Assembly: GCA_003131925.1 (NCBI GenBank)
Contig: PKWC01000091.1
Location: forward strand, 2,733-14,757
Length of the DNA: 12,025 nt
Reading direction: 5' to 3'
From: Alphaproteobacteria bacterium
GTDB lineage: Bacteria > Pseudomonadota > Alphaproteobacteria > Micropepsales > Micropepsaceae
Shown here: positions 1 to 8,289 of the stretch, piece after piece
How positions within the stretch are numbered: position 1 is the stretch's first letter
How the letters are laid out: each line of letters starts with the position of its first letter
Made by a program: the position numbers and the translations under genes
The notes under the pieces: generated by a model
The model's database searches: none
Seen by the model: the letters and a program-made list of their open reading frames with translations, nothing else
Told to the model about the DNA's origin: nothing

Positions 1-2
1 CG

Positions 3-683
3 CCGCTCGCCTATGTGTTCATTGTGATCTTTCTCTTCGCGATGGGCGCCTTCACATTCTACATCGGCCACTTCTTCGAAAACGGCACGGCCGACCTGCA
101 GGTTTTCTTCGGTTTCCACCCGTGGCTCTACCTCTTTCTCGTTCCTGCGATCTCGATGCGCCTGTGGGCCGAGGAGCGCCGCTCTGGCACGATGGAGCTC
201 TTGCTCACGCTGCCGCTTCGGCTTTCGGCGACGGTCATCGGAAAATATCTCGCAGCCTGGGCATTTACCGGCGTCGCCCTTGCCCTGACCTTTCCCATTT
301 GGATCACAGTGAACTATCTCGGCCATCCCGATAACGGCGTGATCCTCGCAAGCTATATCGGTTCCTTTCTGATGGCCGGCGCCTATCTCGCGATCGGCGC
401 CTGCATTTCGGCGTCGACGAACAACCAGGTGATCGCCTTCGTCGTAAGCGTCGTCGTGTGCTTCCTGTTCACGATATCCGGCGCGCCGCTCGTGCTCGAT
501 TTCTTCAGCGCCTGGGCCCCGCTGGCGCTCGTCAATGCCATTTCGTCGTTCAGCTTTCTCACACATTTCACGGCAATTTCGGCAGGCGTCATCGATCTTC
601 GCGATCTTATCTTCTTCCTGTCGCTGATCGCGCTGTTCCTGACGGCCAATGTCGTCATCCTGGACCTGAAGAAAACGGGCTGA
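3..683 (+). CDS. GldF-type ABC-2 transporter permease, 5' end outside window
   Basis: This is the C-terminal part of an integral inner-membrane permease of the ABC-2 / gliding-motility GldF type. The reading frame is open to the left edge (codons for P-L-A-Y precede the GTG at 15), so that GTG is an internal valine and the true start lies upstream. About 226 residues are visible with roughly six hydrophobic segments. Between the first two pairs sits the family hallmark RLWAEERRSGTMELLLTLP, the cytoplasmic coupling segment thought to touch the ATPase. By family knowledge it forms the membrane channel of an ABC exporter. The substrate cannot be read from sequence. The next gene follows after 8 bp and is a GldG-like partner, which supports the assignment. 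The cognate ATPase gene is expected just upstream but is not in the window. Confidence 0.88.
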   Translation, partial: PLAYVFIVIFLFAMGAFTFYIGHFFENGTADLQVFFGFHPWLYLFLVPAISMRLWAEERRSGTMELLLTLPLRLSATVIGKYLAAWAFTGVALALTFPIWITVNYLGHPDNGVILASYIGSFLMAGAYLAIGACISASTNNQVIAFVVSVVVCFLFTISGAPLVLDFFSAWAPLALVNAISSFSFLTHFTAISAGVIDLRDLIFFLSLIALFLTANVVILDLKKTG

Positions 684-691
684 ACAAAGCG

Positions 692-2614
692 ATGAAGCCG
701 ATTTCTCGCCGCCTCTACGCCCTGGGAGCGATCGCGCTGGCCACGGTCCTTTTCGTTGCGGTTAACATCGCAGCGGACGCAACGTTTACGACGACTCGGC
801 TCGATCTGACTGCGAACGGTCTTTACACACTTTCGCCTGGAACGATTCGCACCCTCGACCAGCTCGTCGAACCGATCACCTTCAAGTTCTACTATTCGAA
901 GAAAGTCGGGGCCCAGTACGCGCAGATCAACGCCTATGCCGGGCGTGTGCGCGATTTGCTCGGCGAATATGCCGCGCATTCCCACGGCAGGATCGTTCTC
1001 GAGGAAATCGACGCCGAACCCTTCACACCGGCGGAAGATGAAGCGGCGGCGGCTGGTTTGACGGGCGCCCCAACAGAGACTGGCGATTTCCTGTATTTCG
1101 GACTCGTTGGCACCAACACGATCAACGGCAAGGAAGTCATTCCGTTCTTCGCCCAGGAACGTGAATCCTATGTCGAATACGACCTCACCTCGCTCGTGTA
1201 TCGGCTGGCTACACCGAAGAAGCCAGTCGTCGGGATAATTTCAAGCCTGCCGCTCGAAACGGGTGCGGGCGGGATGGCTGCCGCATTGCAGGGGCAAGTC
1301 CAACCCTTCATGATCTACGAAGAGCTGCGGCAGACCTTCACGACCAAACTGATCGATCAGAGCTTCGATCGGATCCCCGCCGATGTGAGCATGTTGGTGA
1401 TCGCCCACCCGGCGCCGCTCCCTCCGCAACAGCTCTACGCGATCGACCAGTACGTACTCGGTGGCGGACATGTGCTGATCTTTCTTGACCCGATGTCCGA
1501 AGTCGCAATGGCCGCGCAGGGTGGTGGTCAGATGACGGCGCCTTCGTCCTCGGACATGAAGCCGCTGCTGCGCGCGTGGGGCGTGAACTACGATTCCTCC
1601 AAAGTCGTCCTGGATCGCGCTCTGGCGCAGGCCGTACAGACATCAAGCGATCAACGCAATCCGGTGGAGCGCTATCCGATGTGGCTCCATCTCGACAATT
1701 CCGATTTCGACAGCAGCGACCAGGTGACGGCGAATCTGCAGGCGCTGAATCTTGCCAGCGTTGGCGCCCTGTTCCCGCTCAAGGGTGCCACGACGACCTT
1801 CCAGCCATTGGTTCGATCGTCCAACGAAGCCTCGCTCATGGACGCGATGCAGGCGCATCTAAATCCGCGGCCTGGAGATTTGATGTCCGCGGTCGAGCCT
1901 ACAGGACAGCGTTATACGATCGCAGCGCGAATCTCCGGCCCGGTAAAGACTGCGTTTCCCGGCGGACCGCCAACGATGACGCCTGCAGGAACCGCGCCGG
2001 CAAAACCCGCCCAGCCCACTCAGGCTTTGAACCAGCTCAAACTGTCGAAGGGATCGATCAACGTCATTGTCATGGCGGACAGCGATATTTTCGACGACCG
2101 CTTCTGGGTTCACGTCGAATCGCTCTACGGCCGGCGCCTTGCAGCGCCATTCGCGGACAACGCTGCCTTCGTCGTCAATGCGGTCGAGAATCTTTCAGGG
2201 TCCAATGACCTGATTTCCTTGCGCACGCGCGCAGCCAGCAGTCGCCCCTTCACGGTCGTTCGGAAATTGCAGGGACAGGCGCAGACCAGATTCCAGCAGG
2301 AAGCAGACGCGCTCAAGCAGCGCCTGGCCGATACCGAGAGCAGGCTCCACGCGCTGGAGCAGGGTGGCGCCGCAAAGTCCGGCACCGCGCTCACCGCGGA
2401 TCAGCAGCGCGAAATCACCCGGTTCAGACGCGAGGTCAGCACCACGCGCAGCGAATTGCGCGACGTCCAGCACAGCCTGCGGAAGGATATCGATGCGCTG
2501 GGTGCATTTCTTGCCTTTGTGAATATCGCTCTGGTTCCAATTCTTGTTGCAGCCTTCGCCATTGTGCTCGCATTCCTCAGGCGGCGCAGGCGGGCCCGCG
2601 CGTTGGCTCTGTGA
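692..2614 (+). CDS. GldG-like ABC transporter auxiliary protein (ABC_transp_aux family)
   Basis: A 640-residue membrane-anchored protein of the GldG / 'ABC-type uncharacterized transport system' family. An N-terminal membrane segment (about residues 9–28) is followed by the family-typical stretch TRLDLTANGLYTLSPGT and a large domain, probably periplasmic. A charged coiled coil follows (about 515–600), then a C-terminal membrane helix (about 606–629) and an arginine-rich cytoplasmic tail. In GldG-type modules this protein works with the GldF permease and an ATPase. Its substrate is unknown outside Bacteroidota gliding, so gliding should not be inferred here. The start chosen is the ATG at 692, 8 bp after the permease stop. 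It places the first membrane helix at the N-terminus, whereas an upstream ATG at 458 in the same frame would overlap the permease gene by over 220 bp. No strong ribosome binding site is visible, so expression may rely on coupling. The stop overlaps a GTG start candidate of the next gene. Confidence 0.85.
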   Translation: MKPISRRLYALGAIALATVLFVAVNIAADATFTTTRLDLTANGLYTLSPGTIRTLDQLVEPITFKFYYSKKVGAQYAQINAYAGRVRDLLGEYAAHSHGRIVLEEIDAEPFTPAEDEAAAAGLTGAPTETGDFLYFGLVGTNTINGKEVIPFFAQERESYVEYDLTSLVYRLATPKKPVVGIISSLPLETGAGGMAAALQGQVQPFMIYEELRQTFTTKLIDQSFDRIPADVSMLVIAHPAPLPPQQLYAIDQYVLGGGHVLIFLDPMSEVAMAAQGGGQMTAPSSSDMKPLLRAWGVNYDSSKVVLDRALAQAVQTSSDQRNPVERYPMWLHLDNSDFDSSDQVTANLQALNLASVGALFPLKGATTTFQPLVRSSNEASLMDAMQAHLNPRPGDLMSAVEPTGQRYTIAARISGPVKTAFPGGPPTMTPAGTAPAKPAQPTQALNQLKLSKGSINVIVMADSDIFDDRFWVHVESLYGRRLAAPFADNAAFVVNAVENLSGSNDLISLRTRAASSRPFTVVRKLQGQAQTRFQQEADALKQRLADTESRLHALEQGGAAKSGTALTADQQREITRFRREVSTTRSELRDVQHSLRKDIDALGAFLAFVNIALVPILVAAFAIVLAFLRRRRRARALAL

Positions 2615-2622
2615 GACGGCGC

Positions 2623-3711
2623 ATGAGTGATCGGCACGCTTCCCTTCAGGATCGACGCTGGCGAAATCTCTTGGCGCTGGCCGTTGTCGCGCTCATCATC
2701 ATCGCCCTCGCCGCGCTGGCGCTGGTTCGTCAGTCGCACGAGGTCGCGCCGCGCCATGTGCCCCAGCCGTTCCTTCCCGGATTCGCTTCCGAGGCACGCG
2801 ACGTTGCAAAAATACACGTCGCTTCGAAGAGCGGCTCGGTCGATATGCAATTCAAGCCGGAGAAGGGCTGGGTCGTTGCCAGCCACGACGACTATCCGGC
2901 CTCATTCGAACGGGTGCATGAGACTCTGGTCGGGCTCGCCGGACTTGAGACAATAGAACCCAAGACGGCCCGCGCCGACTGGCTCCACTTCCTTGACCTT
3001 GATCCACCTCCGAAAGGCGATGGAATTGCCATCACGCTTGTCGATGGTCGAGGGCGCACACTCGCCGCCCTCATCGTCGGGAAAAAAGAAAACATTGGCG
3101 ATCCGAGCGGAGCTGTGGGCCTGTATGTGCGCCGAGCGGGTTCCGATCAGAGCTGGCTGGTGCGCAGCGTGTTCGAGCCCAAAACGGATGCGAACGATTG
3201 GCTCGACAAGCAGGTTCTCGATGTGGATTCCGCGCGCATTCAACAGGCCGACGTCAACCCTTCAAGCGGGCCTTCCTACGAGGTGCGGCGCAACAAACCC
3301 AGTGATTCGGATTTGACCATCGTGGACTTGCCCAAGGGGCGGGAAATCTCCTATCCGGGCGCCGCCGACGGCGTGGCTGGCGCGATTTCCGGATTTACTT
3401 TCGACGACGTGCGCCCCGCCAGGGATTTTGACTTCTCCGATGGCGCCCACACGGCGCGACTCGTTGCCTACACTTTCGACGGGCTTATTGTCACTGTCCA
3501 AACGATTCAACAGGGGAAGGATTATTGGTCTGAGGTTTCGGCCGAGGGCGCCGCCGGCAAGCCCGACGCCCAGCGGCAGGCACGGACAATCGACGCACGC
3601 GCGTCGGGATGGGCGTATAAGCTGCCTATGTACAAGGGCCAGCAACTCATGACGCAGCTCGAAAATCTCCTGAAGCCCCTGCCAGGAAAAGCGCCTCCTG
3701 CGACCAAATGA
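2623..3711 (+). CDS. DUF4340 domain-containing membrane-anchored protein
   Basis: A 362-residue protein with a short charged N-terminus, one strong membrane helix (about residues 15–35) and a long soluble domain, probably periplasmic. The soluble part reads like DUF4340, with repeated β-rich units such as DGRGRTLAALIVGK, GLYVRRAGSDQSWLV and WLDKQVLDV. DUF4340 proteins are commonly encoded next to GldF/GldG-type ABC genes, and that is the arrangement here. The biochemical role of the family is not established. Two starts are possible in the same frame. A GTG at 2611 overlaps the previous stop as GTGA and adds MRRR, and an ATG lies at 2623. I prefer the ATG on codon grounds, with a weak purine stretch (GAGACGG) before it. 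The difference is only four residues. The 3' end overlaps the next gene as ATGA. Confidence 0.82.
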   Translation: MSDRHASLQDRRWRNLLALAVVALIIIALAALALVRQSHEVAPRHVPQPFLPGFASEARDVAKIHVASKSGSVDMQFKPEKGWVVASHDDYPASFERVHETLVGLAGLETIEPKTARADWLHFLDLDPPPKGDGIAITLVDGRGRTLAALIVGKKENIGDPSGAVGLYVRRAGSDQSWLVRSVFEPKTDANDWLDKQVLDVDSARIQQADVNPSSGPSYEVRRNKPSDSDLTIVDLPKGREISYPGAADGVAGAISGFTFDDVRPARDFDFSDGAHTARLVAYTFDGLIVTVQTIQQGKDYWSEVSAEGAAGKPDAQRQARTIDARASGWAYKLPMYKGQQLMTQLENLLKPLPGKAPPATK

Positions 3712-4781
3712 GTGGGACAGGCGCGGCCGACGCGGAAAGCGCTCCCGCCTTCCTGCGCAATCTTTGGTACAGGGCGGCGCAGGCGGACACGATTCGCCGA
3801 GGACGGTTGTACCGCCGCATTTTTCTTGGCGAACCGGTTCTTCTGGGCCGAACCCACGACGGACATCCCTTCGGGCTGCGTGATATCTGCCCCCACCGCG
3901 GGGTACCCCTTTCGGCCGGCCGATTGCTGGAAGAGAACACGGTCGAGTGCTCGTATCACGGATGGCGATTCAGGCCCGAAGGCACCTGCGCGGCCATACC
4001 CTCGCTAGTGGACGGTCAGGACATCGATCCCTCGCGCATTCGCGTGCGCTCCTATCCGGTGCGCGAACAAGACGGGCTCATCTGGATATTCATGCCGGCG
4101 CCGGGACAGGAGTTCACTCAACCCGCATTCGACCCCCCAAAGGTTCTCCTCGAGGGCAACGCCTGTCCGCAATTCGTAGAATGCCAGCGCTTTCGTTGCG
4201 CGATGGATCATGCCGTCGTCGGACTCATGGACCCGGCTCATGGGCCCTTCGTTCATCAGGCATGGTATTGGCGCTCACGCCACTCCATTCATGCAAAAGC
4301 GAAACGCTTCGCGCCCTCACTGCGCGGCTTTACAATGCTCGCGCACGAACCTTCATCCAATTCCTTCGCTTACCGAATTCTCGGCGCCGATGTCACAACC
4401 GAAATCCGCTTTGAATTGCCCGGCGTGCGCTTCGAAAACATCTCCGCCGGCACAAAACGGATCGTTGGCCTTACCACCTGTACGCCGATCGACGCGGACG
4501 CCACGGAAGTCACGCAGGTGTTCTACTGGAACAGTGCGTTGCTCGGGCTGATCAAACCATTTTTCCGGCCTTTTGCGCGAGCATTCCTGGGGCAGGACCG
4601 GGCGATGGTCGAACTGCAGCGCGAGGGCCTGAAATTCAATCCGCGGTTGATGCTCATCCCCGACGCAGACATGCCCGCAATGTGGTATCAGCGCCTCAAG
4701 AAGGCGTGGGCCGATTCCACAGGCGGCAATGCGGCCTTCGTGAACCCCGTGCCGGAAACGACACTGAGATGGCGGAGCTGA
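3708..4781 (+). CDS. Rieske [2Fe-2S] non-heme iron oxygenase, alpha subunit type
   Basis: A 357-residue terminal oxygenase. The N-terminal Rieske domain binds a [2Fe-2S] cluster through C61-x-H63 and C81-x2-H84, with the usual 17-residue spacing between pairs. The catalytic domain has the D-x2-H-x4-H signature at D175, H178 and H183. By analogy with naphthalene dioxygenase the two histidines bind mononuclear iron and D175 bridges to the Rieske site. D297 in GQDRAMVE is a plausible third iron ligand, by analogy with dicamba-monooxygenase-like enzymes (inference). Length and layout resemble the single-component-oxygenase group that includes VanA, dicamba O-demethylase and pheophorbide a oxygenase. 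The substrate cannot be read from sequence. No ferredoxin or reductase is encoded nearby, so electrons must come from elsewhere. The ATG overlaps the preceding stop (ATGA), which suggests coupled translation with the Gld-type transporter genes. carB follows after 7 bp. Confidence 0.9.
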   Translation: MSGTGAADAESAPAFLRNLWYRAAQADTIRRGRLYRRIFLGEPVLLGRTHDGHPFGLRDICPHRGVPLSAGRLLEENTVECSYHGWRFRPEGTCAAIPSLVDGQDIDPSRIRVRSYPVREQDGLIWIFMPAPGQEFTQPAFDPPKVLLEGNACPQFVECQRFRCAMDHAVVGLMDPAHGPFVHQAWYWRSRHSIHAKAKRFAPSLRGFTMLAHEPSSNSFAYRILGADVTTEIRFELPGVRFENISAGTKRIVGLTTCTPIDADATEVTQVFYWNSALLGLIKPFFRPFARAFLGQDRAMVELQREGLKFNPRLMLIPDADMPAMWYQRLKKAWADSTGGNAAFVNPVPETTLRWRS

Positions 4782-4788
4782 ATCGCGA

Positions 4789-7700
4789 ATGCCCAGACGC
4801 GCCGATATCCACACGATCCTGATCATCGGTGCGGGGCCGATCGTGATCGGCCAGGCTTCTGAATTCGACTATTCGGGGGCGCAGGCCTGCAAGGCTTTGC
4901 GCGCGGAGGGTTACCGGGTTGTCCTTGTCAATTCAAACCCGGCAACCATCATGACCGACCCGCAGCTCGCGGACGCGACCTACATCGAGCCCATTACCCC
5001 GGAATTTGTCGAGAAGATCATAGCGCGCGAAAGGCCCAACGTTCCGCCAGGACGCGTCTTCGCGCTGCTGCCGACAATGGGCGGTCAGACGGCGCTGAAC
5101 ACAACATTGTCGCTACGCAAGCGCGGAGTGCTCGAGAAATACGCGGTTGAGCTGATCGGTGCGAGTGCCGAAGCGATCGACAAGGCGGAAGACCGCGAGT
5201 TGTTCCGCCGCGCGATGATGAAGATCGGCCTGGACGTTCCGCGCGGCCAGACTCTGAAGGGTTATCTGAGGCACAAAAAGGACGAGCGCGGCAATTTTCT
5301 TTATGACGCCCAGAACAATCCTCTCATGGAACTCTCCCCGGAGGCGTTTGCGCATGCGCTGCAGACGCTCGAGGAAGTAGGGCTGCCTGCAGTGGTTCGC
5401 CCTTCCTTCACGCTCGGGGGGACTGGCGGCGGAATCGCCTACAACCGCGAGGAGTTTTTCGAGATCGTCGAGCTTGGACTCGATGCTTCGCCCACGAACG
5501 AGGTGCTGATCGAGGAATCCGTTCTGGGATGGAAGGAATACGAGATGGAGGTCGTCCGGGATCGCGCGGACAACGCCATCATCGTCTGTTCGATCGAAAA
5601 CATCGATGCCATGGGCGTGCACACCGGCGATTCGATGACCGTCGCGCCGGCATTGACGCTGACCGACAAGGAATTTCAGCGCATGCGAAGCGCCTCGATC
5701 GAGGTACTGCGCGAGATCGGCGTCGAGACCGGGGGCTCGAACGTCCAGTTTGCAATCAATCCCGCCGACGGCCGCATGGTCGTCATCGAGATGAATCCAC
5801 GCGTGTCGCGCTCCTCGGCCCTTGCGTCAAAAGCAACGGGATTCCCGATCGCCAAGGTCGCCGCAAAGCTTGCCGTAGGCTACACGCTTGACGAATTGCA
5901 GAACGACATCACGAAGGCGACGCCCGCATCGTTCGAGCCGACGATCGACTATGTTGTGACGAAAATTCCACGTTTTGCCTTCGAGAAGTTTCCAGGCGCG
6001 GAGACCGTGCTCACGACTTCAATGAAGTCGGTGGGCGAAGCGATGGCAATCGGGCGCACTTTCGCGGAGTCGCTCCAGAAAGCATTGCGTTCACTGGAGA
6101 CAGGCCTTGGCGGGCTCGACGAAATCGAACTGCCGGCCGATCCCAATGCCGTGCGCGCCGCTCTCGCGCGTACGAGCCCCGACCGGTTGCGCATCGCGGC
6201 ACAGGCGGTGCGAGCCGGGTTTCCACCCGAGGAAATCGTCGCGATAACACGTTACGACCGCTGGTTTCTCGATGAGATTGAAACAATCGTGGCAACGGAG
6301 GCGCGCCTGCGCCGCGAAGGGTTGCCCGCGGATGCCGAAGGACTTCGTCGCGCCAAATCGATGGGGTTTTCCGACGCAAGGCTGGCTAAGCTTTGCGGCT
6401 GGACGGAAGGCGAAGTACGTCAGGCGCGGACCGCGGCGGGAGTACGGCCGGTTTACAAGCGGGTCGACAGCTGCGCCGCCGAGTTTCTGGCGCATACGCC
6501 ATACATGTACAGCACCTATGAAGCTCCGATCGGCGCGAGCGCGGAGTGCGAGAGCAAGCCGACCGACGCCCGCAAGATCATCATACTGGGCGGCGGCCCG
6601 AATCGAATCGGCCAGGGTATCGAATTCGACTATTGCTGCTGTCACGCTGCCTACGCGCTATCGTCGCGCGGCTTCGAAACCATCATGGTCAATTGCAATC
6701 CGGAGACCGTTTCGACGGATTACGATACGTCGGATCGCCTCTATTTCGAACCGCTCACAACGGAGGACGTGCTCGAAATCGTGAATGTCGAACGTTCGAA
6801 TGGCAGCCTTGAAGGCGTCATTGTGCAATTCGGCGGGCAGACGCCGCTAAAACTCGCGCGCGCTCTGGTCGAGGAGGGCGTTCCAATTCTCGGAACGAGC
6901 GCCGACGCGATCGACCTGGCGGAAGATCGGAGGCGATTCCAGGCGCTGCTGGAGGAGCTTCACCTCAAACAACCTCGCAACGCCACCGCTCTGACATCGG
7001 AAGAGGCAATCGCCTCCGCCCAGGCAGTCGGCTATCCACTGATCCTCAGGCCATCCTACGTACTCGGTGGGCGCGGCATGGCAGTTGTCGCCGACGAACC
7101 GCAGCTTAGATCCGTTTTGCAATCTGGCGAGCTGTTTCGTATCTCGGGCGACAACCCCGTGCTCATCGACGGCTTTTTGCAGCACGCGATTGAAATCGAC
7201 GTCGACGCGGTAGCCGACGACACGGGCGAAGTTTTTATTGCCGGCATCATGGAGCATATTGAAGAAGCTGGCGTCCATTCGGGCGATTCCGCATGCGCCA
7301 TCCCGCCGCACTCTCTAAGTCCGGAAACCGTTTCGGAGATCGAGCGGCAGACAGTCGCGCTGGCCCGGGCGCTCAAAGTGTGCGGCCTGATGAATGTGCA
7401 GTTCGCCGTGCAGGATGGCGAAATCTACGTGCTCGAAGTCAATCCGCGTGCGAGCCGCACGGTGCCTTTCGTAGCCAAGGCCATTGGACTGCCCGTGGCG
7501 GCAATCGCTGCGCGTGTCATGGCGGGCGAGACCCTCGCCGCGCTCGAGCTGAAGCCCAAGAGGCTTGACCACATTGCGGTCAAGGAAGCTGTGATGCCGT
7601 TCGCACGTTTTCCCGGCGTCGACACCGTGCTCGGCCCCGAAATGCGCTCGACCGGCGAAGTCATGGGCCTCGATACCAATTTCGGGCGAGCCTTTGCAAA

Positions 7701-8127
7701 GAGCCAGATCGGCGCCGGGGCCAAACTTCCCCAGAGCGGCATGGCCTTTATTTCGGTCAAGGAAGCCGACAAGGCATACGCCATCGAACCCGTGCGGCTG
7801 CTCATTGAAATGGGCTTCGCGGTCATCGCGACCCGCGGCACCGCAAAATATCTCGAGGCGGCGGGTCTCGGCGTGAGAGTGGTCAACAAGGTGCTCGAAG
7901 GCCGACCCCACATTGTCGACGCCCTCAAGAACGGCGAGGTGCAGCTCGTGTTCAATACCACGGAGGGTCAGCAGGCGCTGGCCGATTCCCTCTCCATCCG
8001 GCGCACGGCCTTGCAAATGAAAGTTCCCTACTACACGACCATGGCGGGGGCGTCGGCCGCCGTCGAGGCAATCGCGGCCCTCCGCGAGGGCGCGCTCGAT
8101 GTTCGCCCGCTCCAGAGCTACGGTTGA
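4789..8127 (+). CDS. carB: Carbamoyl-phosphate synthase (glutamine-hydrolysing) large subunit
   Basis: CarB makes carbamoyl phosphate from bicarbonate, ammonia delivered from glutamine by CarA, and two ATP, feeding arginine and pyrimidine synthesis in the cytoplasm. The 1112 residues show the expected duplicated plan. The first ATP-grasp half (about 1–400) has IIGAGPIVIGQASEFDYSG and VIEMNPRVSRSSALASKATG. An oligomerisation region spans about 400–555. The second ATP-grasp half (about 590–935) has LGGGPNRIGQGIEFDYCC and VLEVNPRASRTVPFVAKAIG. The C-terminal MGS-like allosteric domain (about 985–1112) has VIATRGTAKYL. A charged insertion at about 155–185, relative to E. coli CarB, sits where alphaproteobacterial CarB proteins vary, and it makes the protein slightly longer than the usual ~1070. 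A GGAG at 4774–4777, inside the end of the oxygenase gene, lies 11 nt before the ATG and may be its ribosome binding site. carA is not in the window. Confidence 0.98.
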   Translation: MPRRADIHTILIIGAGPIVIGQASEFDYSGAQACKALRAEGYRVVLVNSNPATIMTDPQLADATYIEPITPEFVEKIIARERPNVPPGRVFALLPTMGGQTALNTTLSLRKRGVLEKYAVELIGASAEAIDKAEDRELFRRAMMKIGLDVPRGQTLKGYLRHKKDERGNFLYDAQNNPLMELSPEAFAHALQTLEEVGLPAVVRPSFTLGGTGGGIAYNREEFFEIVELGLDASPTNEVLIEESVLGWKEYEMEVVRDRADNAIIVCSIENIDAMGVHTGDSMTVAPALTLTDKEFQRMRSASIEVLREIGVETGGSNVQFAINPADGRMVVIEMNPRVSRSSALASKATGFPIAKVAAKLAVGYTLDELQNDITKATPASFEPTIDYVVTKIPRFAFEKFPGAETVLTTSMKSVGEAMAIGRTFAESLQKALRSLETGLGGLDEIELPADPNAVRAALARTSPDRLRIAAQAVRAGFPPEEIVAITRYDRWFLDEIETIVATEARLRREGLPADAEGLRRAKSMGFSDARLAKLCGWTEGEVRQARTAAGVRPVYKRVDSCAAEFLAHTPYMYSTYEAPIGASAECESKPTDARKIIILGGGPNRIGQGIEFDYCCCHAAYALSSRGFETIMVNCNPETVSTDYDTSDRLYFEPLTTEDVLEIVNVERSNGSLEGVIVQFGGQTPLKLARALVEEGVPILGTSADAIDLAEDRRRFQALLEELHLKQPRNATALTSEEAIASAQAVGYPLILRPSYVLGGRGMAVVADEPQLRSVLQSGELFRISGDNPVLIDGFLQHAIEIDVDAVADDTGEVFIAGIMEHIEEAGVHSGDSACAIPPHSLSPETVSEIERQTVALARALKVCGLMNVQFAVQDGEIYVLEVNPRASRTVPFVAKAIGLPVAAIAARVMAGETLAALELKPKRLDHIAVKEAVMPFARFPGVDTVLGPEMRSTGEVMGLDTNFGRAFAKSQIGAGAKLPQSGMAFISVKEADKAYAIEPVRLLIEMGFAVIATRGTAKYLEAAGLGVRVVNKVLEGRPHIVDALKNGEVQLVFNTTEGQQALADSLSIRRTALQMKVPYYTTMAGASAAVEAIAALREGALDVRPLQSYG

Positions 8128-8184
8128 GGCTACCCCGACGCCCTTGAAGTCGACCGCCGCCAGCCTTAATTTGAAGCGCGCTCG

Positions 8185-8213
8185 TTGGACCAAACGACGA
8201 GATTGCGTAGACT
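8185..8213 (+). promoter_or_regulatory. Candidate sigma-70-type promoter for greA
   Basis: TTGGAC (8185–8190) and TAGACT (8208–8213) are separated by 17 bp, an acceptable match to -35 and -10 elements, and would start transcription near 8220. A better -35-like box, CTTGACA at 8212–8218, has no recognisable -10 at 16–18 bp. If that box is the real one, transcription would start inside the downstream hairpin. The call rests on sequence resemblance only. Confidence 0.35.
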
Positions 8214-8243
8214 TGACAGGTACTTAAAGGAAAGCTCGCGAAA

Positions 8244-8289
8244 CTCCGGACCGGCCGCGCCCCTTGGGCGGGCCGAGCGGAGCTTTTTT
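8244..8289 (+). terminator. Intrinsic terminator-like hairpin with T6 tract in the greA leader
   Basis: The inner stem pairs 8252–8262 with 8266–8275 around a 3-nt loop (CTT), nearly all G:C, with one bulged G at 8257. An outer stem, CTCCG (8244–8248) with CGGAG (8278–8282), closes across a small internal loop. Six T's (8284–8289) follow immediately. This is the form of a Rho-independent terminator. It ends 23 bp before the greA ATG, leaving no room for a separate greA promoter after it. It could terminate carB transcripts, attenuate greA transcripts, or both. Confidence 0.75.

Noticed and set aside
458..691. An upstream ATG would extend the GldG-like protein by 78 residues.
   Set aside because: The extension would overlap the conserved permease gene for over 220 bp, and its translation is arginine-rich shadow sequence. 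The ATG at 692 puts the first membrane helix at the N-terminus.
8128..8165. Possible hairpin right after carB (GGCT paired with AGCC, with a GTCGAC palindrome inside).
   Set aside because: The stem is only about four base pairs and is not followed by a T-run, so it does not support a terminator call.
7315..8193. Long open frame (292 codons) on the minus strand across the 3' part of carB.
   Set aside because: It lies wholly opposite a strongly conserved gene, its translation resembles no known family, and GC-rich coding DNA often leaves such antisense frames open.
8212..8218. CTTGACA, a textbook alphaproteobacterial -35 box upstream of greA.
   Set aside because: No -10-like hexamer stands 16–18 bp downstream (the bases there are TCGCGA), so I did not name it as the promoter, though it remains an alternative.
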